A stretch of 35,465 nt of DNA from Akkermansia muciniphila (GTDB lineage Bacteria > Verrucomicrobiota > Verrucomicrobiia > Limisphaerales > SIAT01). The translations under genes were made by a program, and so were the position numbers. The notes beneath the pieces were generated by a model, which saw only the letters and a program-made list of their open reading frames with translations, did not search any database and was not told the origin of the DNA. Numbering within the stretch: the first letter of the stretch is position 1; each line of letters starts with the position of its first letter. Below, piece after piece: positions 16,580-24,050 of this stretch. The stretch spans positions 1-35,465 of the forward strand of contig CAMDJP010000032.1 in NCBI GenBank assembly GCA_945900775.1. Reading direction: 5' to 3'.

Positions 16580-17797
16580 ATGAACCGTATACTTCCCCGT
16601 TCGCTCTCCATCGCCGCCAGCTTGTTCCTCCCGTTCGTTCTCATCGCCGCCGAAGCGATTCCGACGCTTGAACTTCGTCCCGCGTGGCCGAACCTCAAAG
16701 TCGCCCGACCGCTCGCGCTCGAGCCGGCACCGGATGGCTCGGGTCGCCTCTTCCTCGCTGAGCAGGTCGGCCGCATTCTCATCCTGCCCAAGAATCGAGC
16801 CGCAACGAACACTCTCACCTTCTTCGACATCACCGCGCGCAAGACATACGTGAAGGATGAGGAAGGACTGCTCGGACTCGCCTTCCACCCGAAGTTCAAG
16901 GCCAACGGCAAGTTCTACGTCTTCTACTCCCAGCAAGAGCCGCTGCGCAGCGTAGTAAGCGAGTTCACCGTGTCCAAGAACGATCCGAACAAGGCCGACC
17001 CCGCCAGCGAGCGCATCCTGCTCACCATCGAGCGACCCTTCTGGAACCACGACGGCGGCGCGCTGCTCTTCGGCAAGGACGGTTACCTCTACATTAGTCA
17101 CGGCGACGGCGGCCAGCGCGACGACCCGAATGACAACGCACAGAACCTCACCACGCTCCTCGGAAAAATTCTCCGCATCGACGTCGATTCACGCACCGGA
17201 CCCCTCGCCTACGGCATCCCGAAGGACAACCCCTTCGCCGGACGCACCGGCACGCGCGGCGAGATCTGGGCTTTCGGCCTGCGCAACGTCTGGCGCATGA
17301 GCTTTGACCGCGAGACTGGCGGACTGTGGGCCGCCGACGTCGGACAGGACAAGTGGGAGGAGATTAACCTCATCGCGAAGGGCGGCAACTACGGCTGGAA
17401 GGTCCGCGAAGGGTTTCATCCGTGGAAGGAGTCTGCTCACAAGCACAGCCCCTATCTCGACCCTGTCCTCGAGTACGCCCACACGCTGGCTTTGATGAAG
17501 GAAACCTCCTTCTCCGAGCACAGCCCCGGCCTGAGCATCACCGGCGGCTACGTCTACCGCGGCAAGAAAATCCCCGCACTACAAGGCGCCTACGTGTACG
17601 GCGACTACAAGTCGGGGACAATCTGGGCCCTGCGCTACGACGGCAAGAAAGTCACCGCCAACGGCCAGATTGTGAAACCGAACCCTGTGCGCACCGTCGC
17701 TAGCTTCGCCGAAGATGCCGATGGAGAACTCTACGTGCTGCTGCTCAGCGGACAGATCCTCGAATTCGCCGCGCCGATTAAGGCCGCGTCAAATTGA
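16580..17797 (+). CDS. exported glucose/sorbosone dehydrogenase-like (PQQ sugar dehydrogenase family) protein
   Basis: A 405-residue exported six-bladed propeller protein. The ATG at 16580 opens a signal peptide (MNRILPRSLSIAASLFLPFV, then LIAAEA); an in-frame TTG at 16544 is rejected because it lies in the -35 box. Family motifs are EEGLLGLAFHPKF, FWNHDGGALLFGKDG with the candidate catalytic His157, ISHGDGGQRDDPNDNAQN, LGKILRIDVD, GLRNVWRMSFD, WAADVGQDKWEEIN and GGNYGWKVREGFHPW. The family oxidises aldose sugars in the periplasm with PQQ or acts as a sugar-binding propeller. No haem domain is fused, so electrons would go to a separate cytochrome. No pqq genes are in the window, so cofactor use is an assumption. 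It is monocistronic. Confidence 0.88.
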   Translation: MNRILPRSLSIAASLFLPFVLIAAEAIPTLELRPAWPNLKVARPLALEPAPDGSGRLFLAEQVGRILILPKNRAATNTLTFFDITARKTYVKDEEGLLGLAFHPKFKANGKFYVFYSQQEPLRSVVSEFTVSKNDPNKADPASERILLTIERPFWNHDGGALLFGKDGYLYISHGDGGQRDDPNDNAQNLTTLLGKILRIDVDSRTGPLAYGIPKDNPFAGRTGTRGEIWAFGLRNVWRMSFDRETGGLWAADVGQDKWEEINLIAKGGNYGWKVREGFHPWKESAHKHSPYLDPVLEYAHTLALMKETSFSEHSPGLSITGGYVYRGKKIPALQGAYVYGDYKSGTIWALRYDGKKVTANGQIVKPNPVRTVASFAEDADGELYVLLLSGQILEFAAPIKAASN

Positions 17798-18015
17798 CCG
17801 ACAGTAAATTCGCAACGCGATTGACAGCCGTCCGTCGGATTGGAAAATACCGTCCAGCTCAGTGCAGGAGAATGAAATTACCCGCGGCGGCCGTCTTGTC
17901 CCAATAGATTTGCTGAGAAGTCTCCCAAGCTTAACAAGTCGCCTTGGACGTGCGATGGATAGCGGCGGAAAAGCTGCCAAAAACAGATGGCAACGAAATA
18001 TTTTACGGATGGAGA

Positions 18016-18885
18016 TTAACGCCGCGGGTCTTCTTTGAAACGAAAGGCCGGCTTGCCGATGAGGTCGGTGCTGGTGATGGTGGCGCACCAATACTTCTCG
18101 ATGTGCTGCACGACGAGGTCGGTGCCTTCGTAATGGCTGACGAAGGGGCGCATCTGCGAGTTGTACATCGTGTCAGTGAGATCCCGCACGAGGACGACAT
18201 TGAGACCTAGCTTGACGAGTTGGCGGATGGCAAACGGCCGGCCGAGCACACACATGTTGGTGTGCACACCGAGAAAAAGAATCTGCGTGATGCCGCGCGC
18301 AGCTAGAAGATTCCACAGCTCCGCGCCGTTGTCGGTAATGGCGTCGTCGGGACCGATGGAAAGACCGGCGATCTGCCGTTTCCACGGCGGCACAATCTTG
18401 CATTTCACTTTGCAGTCGCAACCCATGTCGGTGTCGTCGATGGGAAACGCCGTCTCGCGGTCTGGATCGGGATAAAGCCAGCAGGTGCCCCAACGCTCGT
18501 GCTTGCTCTCCAACGGCACGGGCGGTTTGACAGTCGACGCAGCCTGCGCGCGTTTGCGCTGCGGGGTGTCCTTGTAAAAATCCGTGACGGTGCTGGGCGC
18601 GTGCACGATGAACACACCGCGCTGGCGCATCGCACGCAGCACTTCGTCCATGCGCGGCGTCATCTCATCAACGCGCGCAGCGGCCCCTTTGCACCAGTGA
18701 TCGTCCCACATGTCGCAGACGATGACGGCAGTCTTCTTCGGATCCCACTGCGCCTCGCGCACGACCGGCTCGTACTTGCCGCCATTGACGGCATTGAGCG
18801 TCTGCACGCGCGGATGCAGTTTCAGTGGTTGAGCAAAAAGCATAAACGGCACCAGCAGGCTGGCGCAGAAAAGAAGGCGGTTCAT
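18016..18885 (-). CDS. exported isochorismatase-fold cysteine hydrolase
   Basis: The ATG at 18885 opens a signal peptide (MNRLLFCASLLVPFMLFA, then Q), so the 289-residue product is probably exported, unusual for this mainly cytoplasmic family. The fold is recognised from AVIVCDMWDDHWC (candidate catalytic Asp58), RQRGVFIVHAPS and ILFLGVHTNMCVLGRPFAI (candidate nucleophile Cys212), then GLNVVLVRDLTDTMYN. A cysteine cluster GCDCKVKC lies at about 155-162 and may bind a metal or form disulfides. Family members hydrolyse isochorismate, nicotinamide, carbamoyl or related amides; the substrate is not predictable here. Its start overlaps the hisA stop by four bases (ATGA), so translation is coupled. 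No link between the two functions is known to me. Confidence 0.82.
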   Translation of the reverse strand: MNRLLFCASLLVPFMLFAQPLKLHPRVQTLNAVNGGKYEPVVREAQWDPKKTAVIVCDMWDDHWCKGAAARVDEMTPRMDEVLRAMRQRGVFIVHAPSTVTDFYKDTPQRKRAQAASTVKPPVPLESKHERWGTCWLYPDPDRETAFPIDDTDMGCDCKVKCKIVPPWKRQIAGLSIGPDDAITDNGAELWNLLAARGITQILFLGVHTNMCVLGRPFAIRQLVKLGLNVVLVRDLTDTMYNSQMRPFVSHYEGTDLVVQHIEKYWCATITSTDLIGKPAFRFKEDPRR

Positions 18886-19652
18886 GTCGGCGAGGCTAGC
18901 CGCCGATTGAACGCGACGCAATCTTCGTAACGCACGCCGTTGCCGCCAAAGATGTCGAGCGCCGAGCCGATGGTGAGGTCAATTTTGCCGCCGCCCTCAC
19001 GTGTCACCTCTTCCAAATCCAGCGCCGAACGCGCGCCACCGGCGTACGTCGTCGGGATGGGCGAACCTTCCGCCAGTCGCTGCACCAATTCCAAATCCAC
19101 GCCGCCACACAATCCTTCCACGTCGGCTGCGTGAATGAGGAACTCGTCGCAGAACGCCGCGAGCCGTTCGAGCTCGTGCCGGTTCACCTCCAACTCGGTG
19201 AACTTCTGCCAGCGATCCGTGACGACCCAGTATTTGCCGTCGCGCACGCGGCAGGAAAGATCAAGGACGAGGCGTTCCTTGCCGATGGCGGCGACGAGCG
19301 CACGCACGCGATCGAAATCAAGCTTCCCGTCGCGGAAGACCCACGAAGTGACGATGACATGGGACGCGCCGGCATCGAGCCAACCATTGGCGTTGTCCAG
19401 ATTCACGCCGCCGCCCAAGTGCAGTCCGCCGGGGAACGCTGCGAGCGCTGCGCGTGCAGCCGCTTCGTTGCCGGACCCGAGCTGGATGACATGCCCACCT
19501 TTGAGGCCATCCTTTTTGTACAGCTCGGCATACCAACTCGCGGGCCGCTCGGAGACGAAGTTGGTGCGCAGGCCAGCGCCGCTGTCAGTCAGCGAGCCGC
19601 CGACAATCTGCTTCACCTTGCCTTCGTGAAGGTCAATGCACGGCCGGAACAC
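18882..19652 (-). CDS. hisA: HisA-type isomerase of histidine biosynthesis, eukaryote (HIS6) type
   Basis: The enzyme would isomerise ProFAR to PRFAR in histidine synthesis. The 256-residue protein follows yeast HIS6 rather than ordinary bacterial HisA. Shared stretches are CIDLHEGKVKQIVGGSL near the N-terminus, KTNFVS-like RTNFVSERPASWYAELY, GGHVIQLGSGN, GGGVN, VIVTSWVFRDG, LVLDLSCRVRDGKYWVV, EFLIHAADVEGLCGGVD, TYAGGARSALDLEEV and KIDLTIGSALDIFGGNGVRYEDC. Both catalytic aspartates appear conserved (CIDLHEG, HAADVEG). The start is a GTG at 19652; an ATG alternative is absent. It is not in a his operon: a flavoprotein gene lies 46 bases upstream and the isochorismatase-fold gene overlaps its stop. 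Confidence 0.93.
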   Translation of the reverse strand: MFRPCIDLHEGKVKQIVGGSLTDSGAGLRTNFVSERPASWYAELYKKDGLKGGHVIQLGSGNEAAARAALAAFPGGLHLGGGVNLDNANGWLDAGASHVIVTSWVFRDGKLDFDRVRALVAAIGKERLVLDLSCRVRDGKYWVVTDRWQKFTELEVNRHELERLAAFCDEFLIHAADVEGLCGGVDLELVQRLAEGSPIPTTYAGGARSALDLEEVTREGGGKIDLTIGSALDIFGGNGVRYEDCVAFNRRLASPT

Positions 19653-19698
19653 GGGACGAACTTAACGGAGCGGCGAAGCGGAGTCCAGCGGCGACGCC

Positions 19699-20277
19699 TC
19701 ACGGCACGAGCCAGTGGCCGGACCACGCTTGGCCGTTCCACTTGAAGCCAGCGCGGCGATGATGCGGTTCGCCCAATTCGAGCCAGTCGAGATTGTCGAT
19801 CGTGGCGCGAATGAGAGCGAAGTGATTGCGGCCGGCGTCGTGATCGGGCGGCATCGGCAGGGCGAAAATCGGCTTGGCGATTTCGGAGCCGGGCGGGAGG
19901 GAGGCGGCGTAGTTGGCGCGGTTGGCAGGCGCGACCTTTTCCCACGTCTTGCGGGCGAGGTCGTCGCCGTGATGGATGGCGGTGGTGCCGCTAGCGCGTA
20001 TCTGGACGCGCGTCCGCGGATCGAAGAAGAGCCACTGGGCGCGTGGGTCCCGCCGGAGTTGCTGCACCTTGGGGGCGCGAGCATCGGAATAGGCGGTAAG
20101 CGTGTGCGAAGCGGCGCTGGCCTCGCGGAGGACGATGATGCGGGTGGCAGATTGGCCGTTGTCGGCCGTCGCGAGAGCAGGCGTACGGAAGGGATCATTC
20201 GCAGTGCTCGCAGCGGCTTCGAGCCGTTGCCAGAGCTGCTCGAGAAGTGCGGGAAGTTCGGCAGGACAAGTATCCAC
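19699..20277 (-). CDS. PNPOx-fold FMN-binding protein (Alr4036-like)
   Basis: A 192-residue split-barrel flavoprotein related to pyridoxamine 5'-phosphate oxidase. Recognised stretches are DPFRTPALATAD, TRIIVLREASAASHTLTAYSD (quoted in part), the DARAPKVQQLRRDPRAQWLF region that contacts FMN phosphate, RVQIRASGTTAIHHGDD and a C-terminal DNLDWLELGEPHHRRAGF then W. It lacks the classic C-terminal PdxH signature, so it is probably the Alr4036-like subgroup rather than true PdxH. The start is a GTG at 20277 with AGGA seven bases upstream, one of the few good ribosome-binding sites in the window. It heads a unit with hisA and the isochorismatase-fold gene, and its promoter region is shared divergently with pfkB. 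Confidence 0.82.
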   Translation of the reverse strand: MDTCPAELPALLEQLWQRLEAAASTANDPFRTPALATADNGQSATRIIVLREASAASHTLTAYSDARAPKVQQLRRDPRAQWLFFDPRTRVQIRASGTTAIHHGDDLARKTWEKVAPANRANYAASLPPGSEIAKPIFALPMPPDHDAGRNHFALIRATIDNLDWLELGEPHHRRAGFKWNGQAWSGHWLVP

Positions 20278-20334
20278 GCGCCATTCCTGCCATTGGTTGG
20301 CTCTGGAGGCAAGGGGTTGGTGGACACTTACATC

Positions 20335-20387
20335 TCGACAGCTAGCAGCGACGTGCTTAAATGCCTTCGGCTTTAAGCTCAGTTTTT
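20335..20387 (+). promoter_or_regulatory. candidate pfkB promoter with palindrome over the -10
   Basis: TCGACA (20335-20340), 16 bases, TTAAAT (20357-20362). The -10 lies in an inverted repeat, GCTTAAA (20355-20361) with TTTAAGC (20372-20378) around GCC-TTC-GGC. A T5 run at 20383-20387 follows. It is either an operator overlapping the promoter, or, if transcription starts upstream, a terminator-like attenuator ending nine bases before the start codon. Confidence 0.45.
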
Positions 20388-20395
20388 AGCTCTCT

Positions 20396-21442
20396 ATGAA
20401 ACCCACTCCTTCCTCTCGAAAGGGACTTCTCGCCGGCGGCAATTGGATTGTGGACCAAGTCAAGATTGTTGACGTCTATCCGCAGCGCGAAAGGCTCGCA
20501 AACATCCGCAGCCAGTACGAGGGCACCGGCGGCTCGCCTTACAACGTGGCGATCAACCTCGCCAAGCTGGGCGCGCGCTTCCCGATTCACGGGGCGGGTC
20601 TGGTAGGCAAGGACGCGTTTGGCCAATACATTCTGGATGATTGCCGGCGCAACAAAATCGATGCGCGCCAGATCCGTGTCACATCGGCCGCCCCCACTTC
20701 CTACACCGACGTGATGACGGAGGAACAGGGACGTCGCCGCACTTTCTTCCACAACAGGGGCGCGAATGCCCTCTGGGACGGCAGTGAGCTGAATTTCGCT
20801 CGCTCCAAGGCGCGCATCTTCCACCTAGGTTACCTGCTGCTGCTGGATGCGCTGGATGCGCCGGACAAGAATTACGGCACCAAGGCCGCTGCGCTTCTTG
20901 CCGCTGCGCAAAAGGCTGGCATGAAGACGAGCGTGGATGTGGTGAGCGAGGACAGTGACCGCTTCAGCCGCATTGTCACCCCTGCACTCCGGCACGCCGA
21001 CTACGCGATCCTCAACGAAATCGAAGCGGGCAAGACCGCGGGATTCAAGATACGCCTGCCCGACGGCGAGTTGGACACCACGGCGCTGCGCCACGCCGCC
21101 GGTGCCTTGCTGCAAATGGGCGTGCGCGAGGTGGTGGTGATTCATTTCCCCGAGGGGGGCTTCGCCCGCACGCGGGACGGCGAAGACACGTGGCAGGCAT
21201 CGCTCAATCTACCGACCAAGTACATCGGGGGCACAGCCGGCGCGGGGGACGCCTTCTGCGCCGGTGTGTTGCTCGGGTTACATGAGGGCTGGGAAATGCA
21301 GAAATGCCTGCTCACGGCCGTCTGCGCCGCTGCGGCCTCTCTAGCTGATCCGACATGCACCGCGGGGATGAAGCCGCTCAGCACCGTGCTGGCGCTGGCC
21401 AAGAAATACAAACCGCGCCGCGGACTGACGCCGGAGTGCTGA
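20396..21442 (+). CDS. PfkB-family carbohydrate kinase
   Basis: This is a ribokinase-fold sugar kinase that phosphorylates a sugar or nucleoside with ATP. The 348-residue protein has the family's N-terminal glycine motif TGGSPYNVAINLAKLGA (about 44-60), then GLVGKDAFGQYI, and the C-terminal signature GGTAGAGDAFCAGVLLG with catalytic Asp285. NEIEAGKTAG (about 207-216) corresponds to the conserved N-E-E segment that positions the nucleotide and Mg. An opening GGNWIVDQVKIVDVYPQRE is longer than in many ribokinases; substrate class (fructose, ribose, 2-keto-3-deoxygluconate or adenosine) is not clear. The start is the ATG at 20396. The gene is monocistronic, faces the convergent efp gene across a terminator and follows a palindromic promoter region. 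Confidence 0.9.
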   Translation: MKPTPSSRKGLLAGGNWIVDQVKIVDVYPQRERLANIRSQYEGTGGSPYNVAINLAKLGARFPIHGAGLVGKDAFGQYILDDCRRNKIDARQIRVTSAAPTSYTDVMTEEQGRRRTFFHNRGANALWDGSELNFARSKARIFHLGYLLLLDALDAPDKNYGTKAAALLAAAQKAGMKTSVDVVSEDSDRFSRIVTPALRHADYAILNEIEAGKTAGFKIRLPDGELDTTALRHAAGALLQMGVREVVVIHFPEGGFARTRDGEDTWQASLNLPTKYIGGTAGAGDAFCAGVLLGLHEGWEMQKCLLTAVCAAAASLADPTCTAGMKPLSTVLALAKKYKPRRGLTPEC

Positions 21443-21474
21443 CGCGCAATTGCGAAGTGGCTTGAACGACAAAA

Positions 21475-21492
21475 CCCACCAGTGATGGCGGG
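21475..21492. terminator. terminator-like hairpin between pfkB and efp
   Basis: CCCACCA (21475-21481) pairs with TGGCGGG (21486-21492) with one A/C mismatch around a GTGA loop. T-rich sequence follows on the plus strand, and on the minus strand the stem is followed by TTTTG. It lies between two convergent genes and probably serves both. Confidence 0.55.
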
Positions 21493-21525
21493 CTTTGCTG
21501 TTTAAAGGATTGCTGAACGCTAGGG

Positions 21526-22086
21526 TTACGCGCGTTCCATGTATTTGCCCGTGCGTGTGTCCACCTTGATTTTCTCGCCGGTCTTGATGAAAAGCGGGGC
21601 TTGCATGCTGATGCCGGTCTGGAGCGTGACCGTTTTCTGCATGTTGTTGGCTGAGTCACCGCGAATTCCTTCGGGCGCGTCGGTCACCGTGAGCACCACG
21701 CTGGACGGCACCTCCACCATCACGACCTTCTCCTGAACGGAGGTCACGGTGACCACACCGTTCTCGATGAGGTAATTCTTGCCATCGCCGAGGATGTCCG
21801 GGTTCACGTTCACTGTTTCGTAGGTTTCGGGATCGGAGAAGACGTAATCGTCGCCGTCCTTGTAGCTGAACTCCATCTTCTTGGTAATCAGCGGCACGGT
21901 TTCGATTTTCTCGGCAGTGCTGAAACGCACGTCGGCAGACTTGCCGGTGCGGATGCTTCGAAGAGTGACCTGCACGAAGGCGCGCAGGTTACCCGGCGTA
22001 CGATGTTGGCACTCGAGCACCACGGAGACTTCGCCATTCATCACCACGGCGGTGCCGCGGCGTAATTCAGTTGCTGTTATTGCCAT
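21526..22086 (-). CDS. efp: translation elongation factor P with unusual loop tip
   Basis: EF-P binds between the ribosomal P and E sites and rescues stalling at polyproline stretches. The 186-residue protein has the three expected beta domains, ending with GEKIKVDTRTGKYMERA. The domain I loop reads HRTPGNLRAF (residues 28-37). Aligned to E. coli FVKPGKGQAF, the position of modified Lys34 is Asn33 here, followed by Leu34 and Arg35. Neither the lysyl-lysine (EpmA) nor the rhamnosyl-arginine (EarP) form fits directly, so this copy is probably unmodified or modified differently. The start is the ATG at 22086. It lies downstream of the Sel1-repeat gene across a terminator-like hairpin. Confidence 0.95.
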   Translation of the reverse strand: MAITATELRRGTAVVMNGEVSVVLECQHRTPGNLRAFVQVTLRSIRTGKSADVRFSTAEKIETVPLITKKMEFSYKDGDDYVFSDPETYETVNVNPDILGDGKNYLIENGVVTVTSVQEKVVMVEVPSSVVLTVTDAPEGIRGDSANNMQKTVTLQTGISMQAPLFIKTGEKIKVDTRTGKYMERA

Positions 22087-22159
22087 AAATTAATTCCGCT
22101 CTCCCGTTGACAGGACGGTAAACGGGTTGGTCACGATAGCGGAACAGATGATGAAGACA

Positions 22160-22186
22160 AGCCTTTGTTTTCGGGGGCGAAAGGCT
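22160..22186 (-). terminator. possible terminator after the Sel1-repeat gene
   Basis: AGCCTTT (minus strand, 22180-22186) pairs perfectly with AAAGGCT (22160-22166) around a 13-base loop. TGTCTTC follows, a poor U-run. It starts nine bases after the Sel1 gene stop codon. Confidence 0.4.
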
Positions 22187-22194
22187 GGTGCGCC

Positions 22195-23442
22195 TCATTT
22201 CGGCGAGAGGCCGTTCTGCGTCTCGGCGGCCGTGGCAGTGAACTTCTGGACGCGTTGCAGACCCTCGAAGATATCTTCCGGTGCGAGCTGCTTGGAGACC
22301 TCGTCGCGCACGCTCACCGCTCGTGGTTCGCCGCGGCGGATGGCGAGCGTGAGCCACTTGTACGCCTCGGCGCCATCCTTCTTCACTCCATCTCCTTTGA
22401 AGCAGAGAATGCCATAGTTGAGCATCCCTGGAGGAAAAGCCTGTGCTGCCGACAGCTCAATCCACTTCACGGCCTCGGCCGCGTTCTTCTCCACACCGAG
22501 TCCGTCGCGATACACGATACCAAGGTTATCCTGTGCTTGTGCGTCACCGGCCTCGGCTGCTTTGCGCGTCCAGTTCAAACCATTCTTCAAGTCCTTGGCC
22601 ACGCCGACACCGAGCAGGTACATCGCGCCGAGCTCGGATTGCGCCTTCACGTGTCCTTGGCTGGCAGCTTTCGCGTACCAGCTGGCCGCCTCGGCGAGGT
22701 CCCGCCCCACCCCATCGCCGCCGACCTGATAAAGCGCGCCAAGGAAAAACTGCGACTTCATGTCGCCCGCTTCGCCCGCCTTGCGGAACCATTTTGCCGC
22801 CTCAAGCAGATTGCGCGTGACGCCAGTGCCGTCGCGGAAAAGCATCCCGAGGTTAGCTTGCGCGCCGGAATCGCCCGCCTCCGCGGCGGACCGCGTCCAC
22901 TTGAGTCCCTCCGCCACGTCCTTCTCGACACCGATGCCTTGGAGATACATCGCGCCGAGGTTCGACTGGGCATCCACGTTCTTCTGATCGGTGGCAAGCT
23001 TGAGCCACTTGAACGCCTCCTTCGGATTTTGTGCTACGCCAAGGCCGCGGTAGTGCAGCGTGCCAAGTTTCATCTGCGCATCCGCGTCGCCCTTCTCGGC
23101 CATCTTGCTAAGCCCAGCGGCCGCCTTCTTGAAGAGGTCCGTCGCCTTCGGCAGGTCGCGTTGCGCCCCCTGTCCTTCGAAATAGAGTGCCGCTTGGCGG
23201 TACTGCGCTTTCACATGACCCTGTACGGCGGCCTTGCCGCTCCAGTGAAAGGCTTCGATGAAGTTCTGCGCCGCGCCGCGCCCAGTCGCGTGACGTTCAC
23301 CGAGGAGGTACTGCGCCTCCGCCTCGCCCTTCTCAGCACGCGTCTTGAGCGCCTTGAGATCCGGCGACTGCGCGATGGCAAAAAGTGGGGCGAGGAGAAG
23401 CGCGGCGACAATGCTGCCGCAGCGGAGGGTGATTGATTTCAT
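22195..23442 (-). CDS. exported Sel1-like repeat protein
   Basis: A 415-residue protein with an N-terminal signal peptide (about residues 1-24, ending AIAQS) followed by about nine tandem Sel1-like (TPR-like) helical repeats from residue 35 to about 385. Each has the pattern AQxxLGxxYxxGxGVxxDxxEAxKWxxKAA; clear examples are AQMKLGTLHYRGLGVAQN, AQSNLGAMYLQGIGVEKD and AQDNLGIVYRDGLGVEKN. Such solenoids act as protein-interaction scaffolds in the periplasm or on the cell surface. No catalytic domain is visible. The near identity of repeat cores indicates internal duplication. The gene lies 67 bases downstream of the NusG-like gene on the same strand. Its partner is unknown. Confidence 0.88.
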   Translation of the reverse strand: MKSITLRCGSIVAALLLAPLFAIAQSPDLKALKTRAEKGEAEAQYLLGERHATGRGAAQNFIEAFHWSGKAAVQGHVKAQYRQAALYFEGQGAQRDLPKATDLFKKAAAGLSKMAEKGDADAQMKLGTLHYRGLGVAQNPKEAFKWLKLATDQKNVDAQSNLGAMYLQGIGVEKDVAEGLKWTRSAAEAGDSGAQANLGMLFRDGTGVTRNLLEAAKWFRKAGEAGDMKSQFFLGALYQVGGDGVGRDLAEAASWYAKAASQGHVKAQSELGAMYLLGVGVAKDLKNGLNWTRKAAEAGDAQAQDNLGIVYRDGLGVEKNAAEAVKWIELSAAQAFPPGMLNYGILCFKGDGVKKDGAEAYKWLTLAIRRGEPRAVSVRDEVSKQLAPEDIFEGLQRVQKFTATAAETQNGLSPK

Positions 23443-23509
23443 AAATCCGGAGGCGCGGCGAAGATAACCTCGAAGGGCGATAATTCAAGACTCCATTTGG
23501 CTACGCGGC

Positions 23510-24001
23510 TCAGGCCAGCTCCAACTGGCTGGCCTCGACCTTCACCGCGGCGGCTTTGCCTATGAAGTCGAGCCTCAGCAGCACGGTGGTCATGCCGTAG
23601 CGCTCCTCCACCCAGCCCTCCTGCCCGCGCAGAGGTCCTGACTTGATCAGCACCTTGCGCCCCACGCCGATCTCCGGCACAAGCTGAATCTCCACATTCG
23701 TCTCCACCGCCGCGAGGATCTCTTCGAGCTGGAATTCAAACAGCGCCTGGTCGCTCACCTCGAGCAGGTTCGCCACGTAATCGCTTTGGAAGATCTTCTG
23801 CCGGCCCAAGGGCGGCATCTTGAGAAAAACGTAGCCGGGAAAAAGCGGCTTCTCGAACGTGGCCGTCTTGCCGCGGTAATTCTTCACGCTGCGATAGGTG
23901 ACCAGCGTGGTCGGCAGACCTTCGCGCTCGCAGTAGGCGCAGAGTTTCTTCTCGCAACGGGGCCGCGTGTGGGCCACGAACCAAATCGGCGTGTCATCCA
24001 T
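23510..24001 (-). CDS. NusG/RfaH-family transcription elongation factor (specialised paralogue)
   Basis: With the ATG at 24001 the protein has 163 residues. The NGN domain is seen in WFVAHTRPRCEKKLCAYCER (starting near residue 7) and FEKPLFPGYVFLKMPP, and the C-terminal KOW domain in VLIKSGPLRGQEGWVEERYG. The lack of an acidic insert and the Cys/Arg-rich NGN helix suggest a specialised paralogue (RfaH/UpxY/LoaP-like) rather than the housekeeping NusG, which usually neighbours secE and rplK. Such factors help polymerase through long operons, often for surface polysaccharides, but no such operon is in view. It starts 50 bases after the stop of the large PVC haem gene. A TTG at 24037 would add 12 unlikely residues. 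Confidence 0.85.
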   Translation of the reverse strand: MDDTPIWFVAHTRPRCEKKLCAYCEREGLPTTLVTYRSVKNYRGKTATFEKPLFPGYVFLKMPPLGRQKIFQSDYVANLLEVSDQALFEFQLEEILAAVETNVEIQLVPEIGVGRKVLIKSGPLRGQEGWVEERYGMTTVLLRLDFIGKAAAVKVEASQLELA

Positions 24002-24050
24002 CCGCGTTCTTGTGACAAACGACAGCAGCGAAGGCAAGCGTGCGAGAAAT

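Noticed and set aside
22107-22112. Perfect TTGACA hexamer on the plus strand upstream of efp
   Set aside because: No -10 at the right distance and no plus-strand gene downstream; it is part of a CCCGTT/AACGGG inverted repeat.
22165-23436. 423-codon plus-strand frame opposite the Sel1-repeat gene
   Set aside because: Periodic only because the real gene is repetitive; no start signal.
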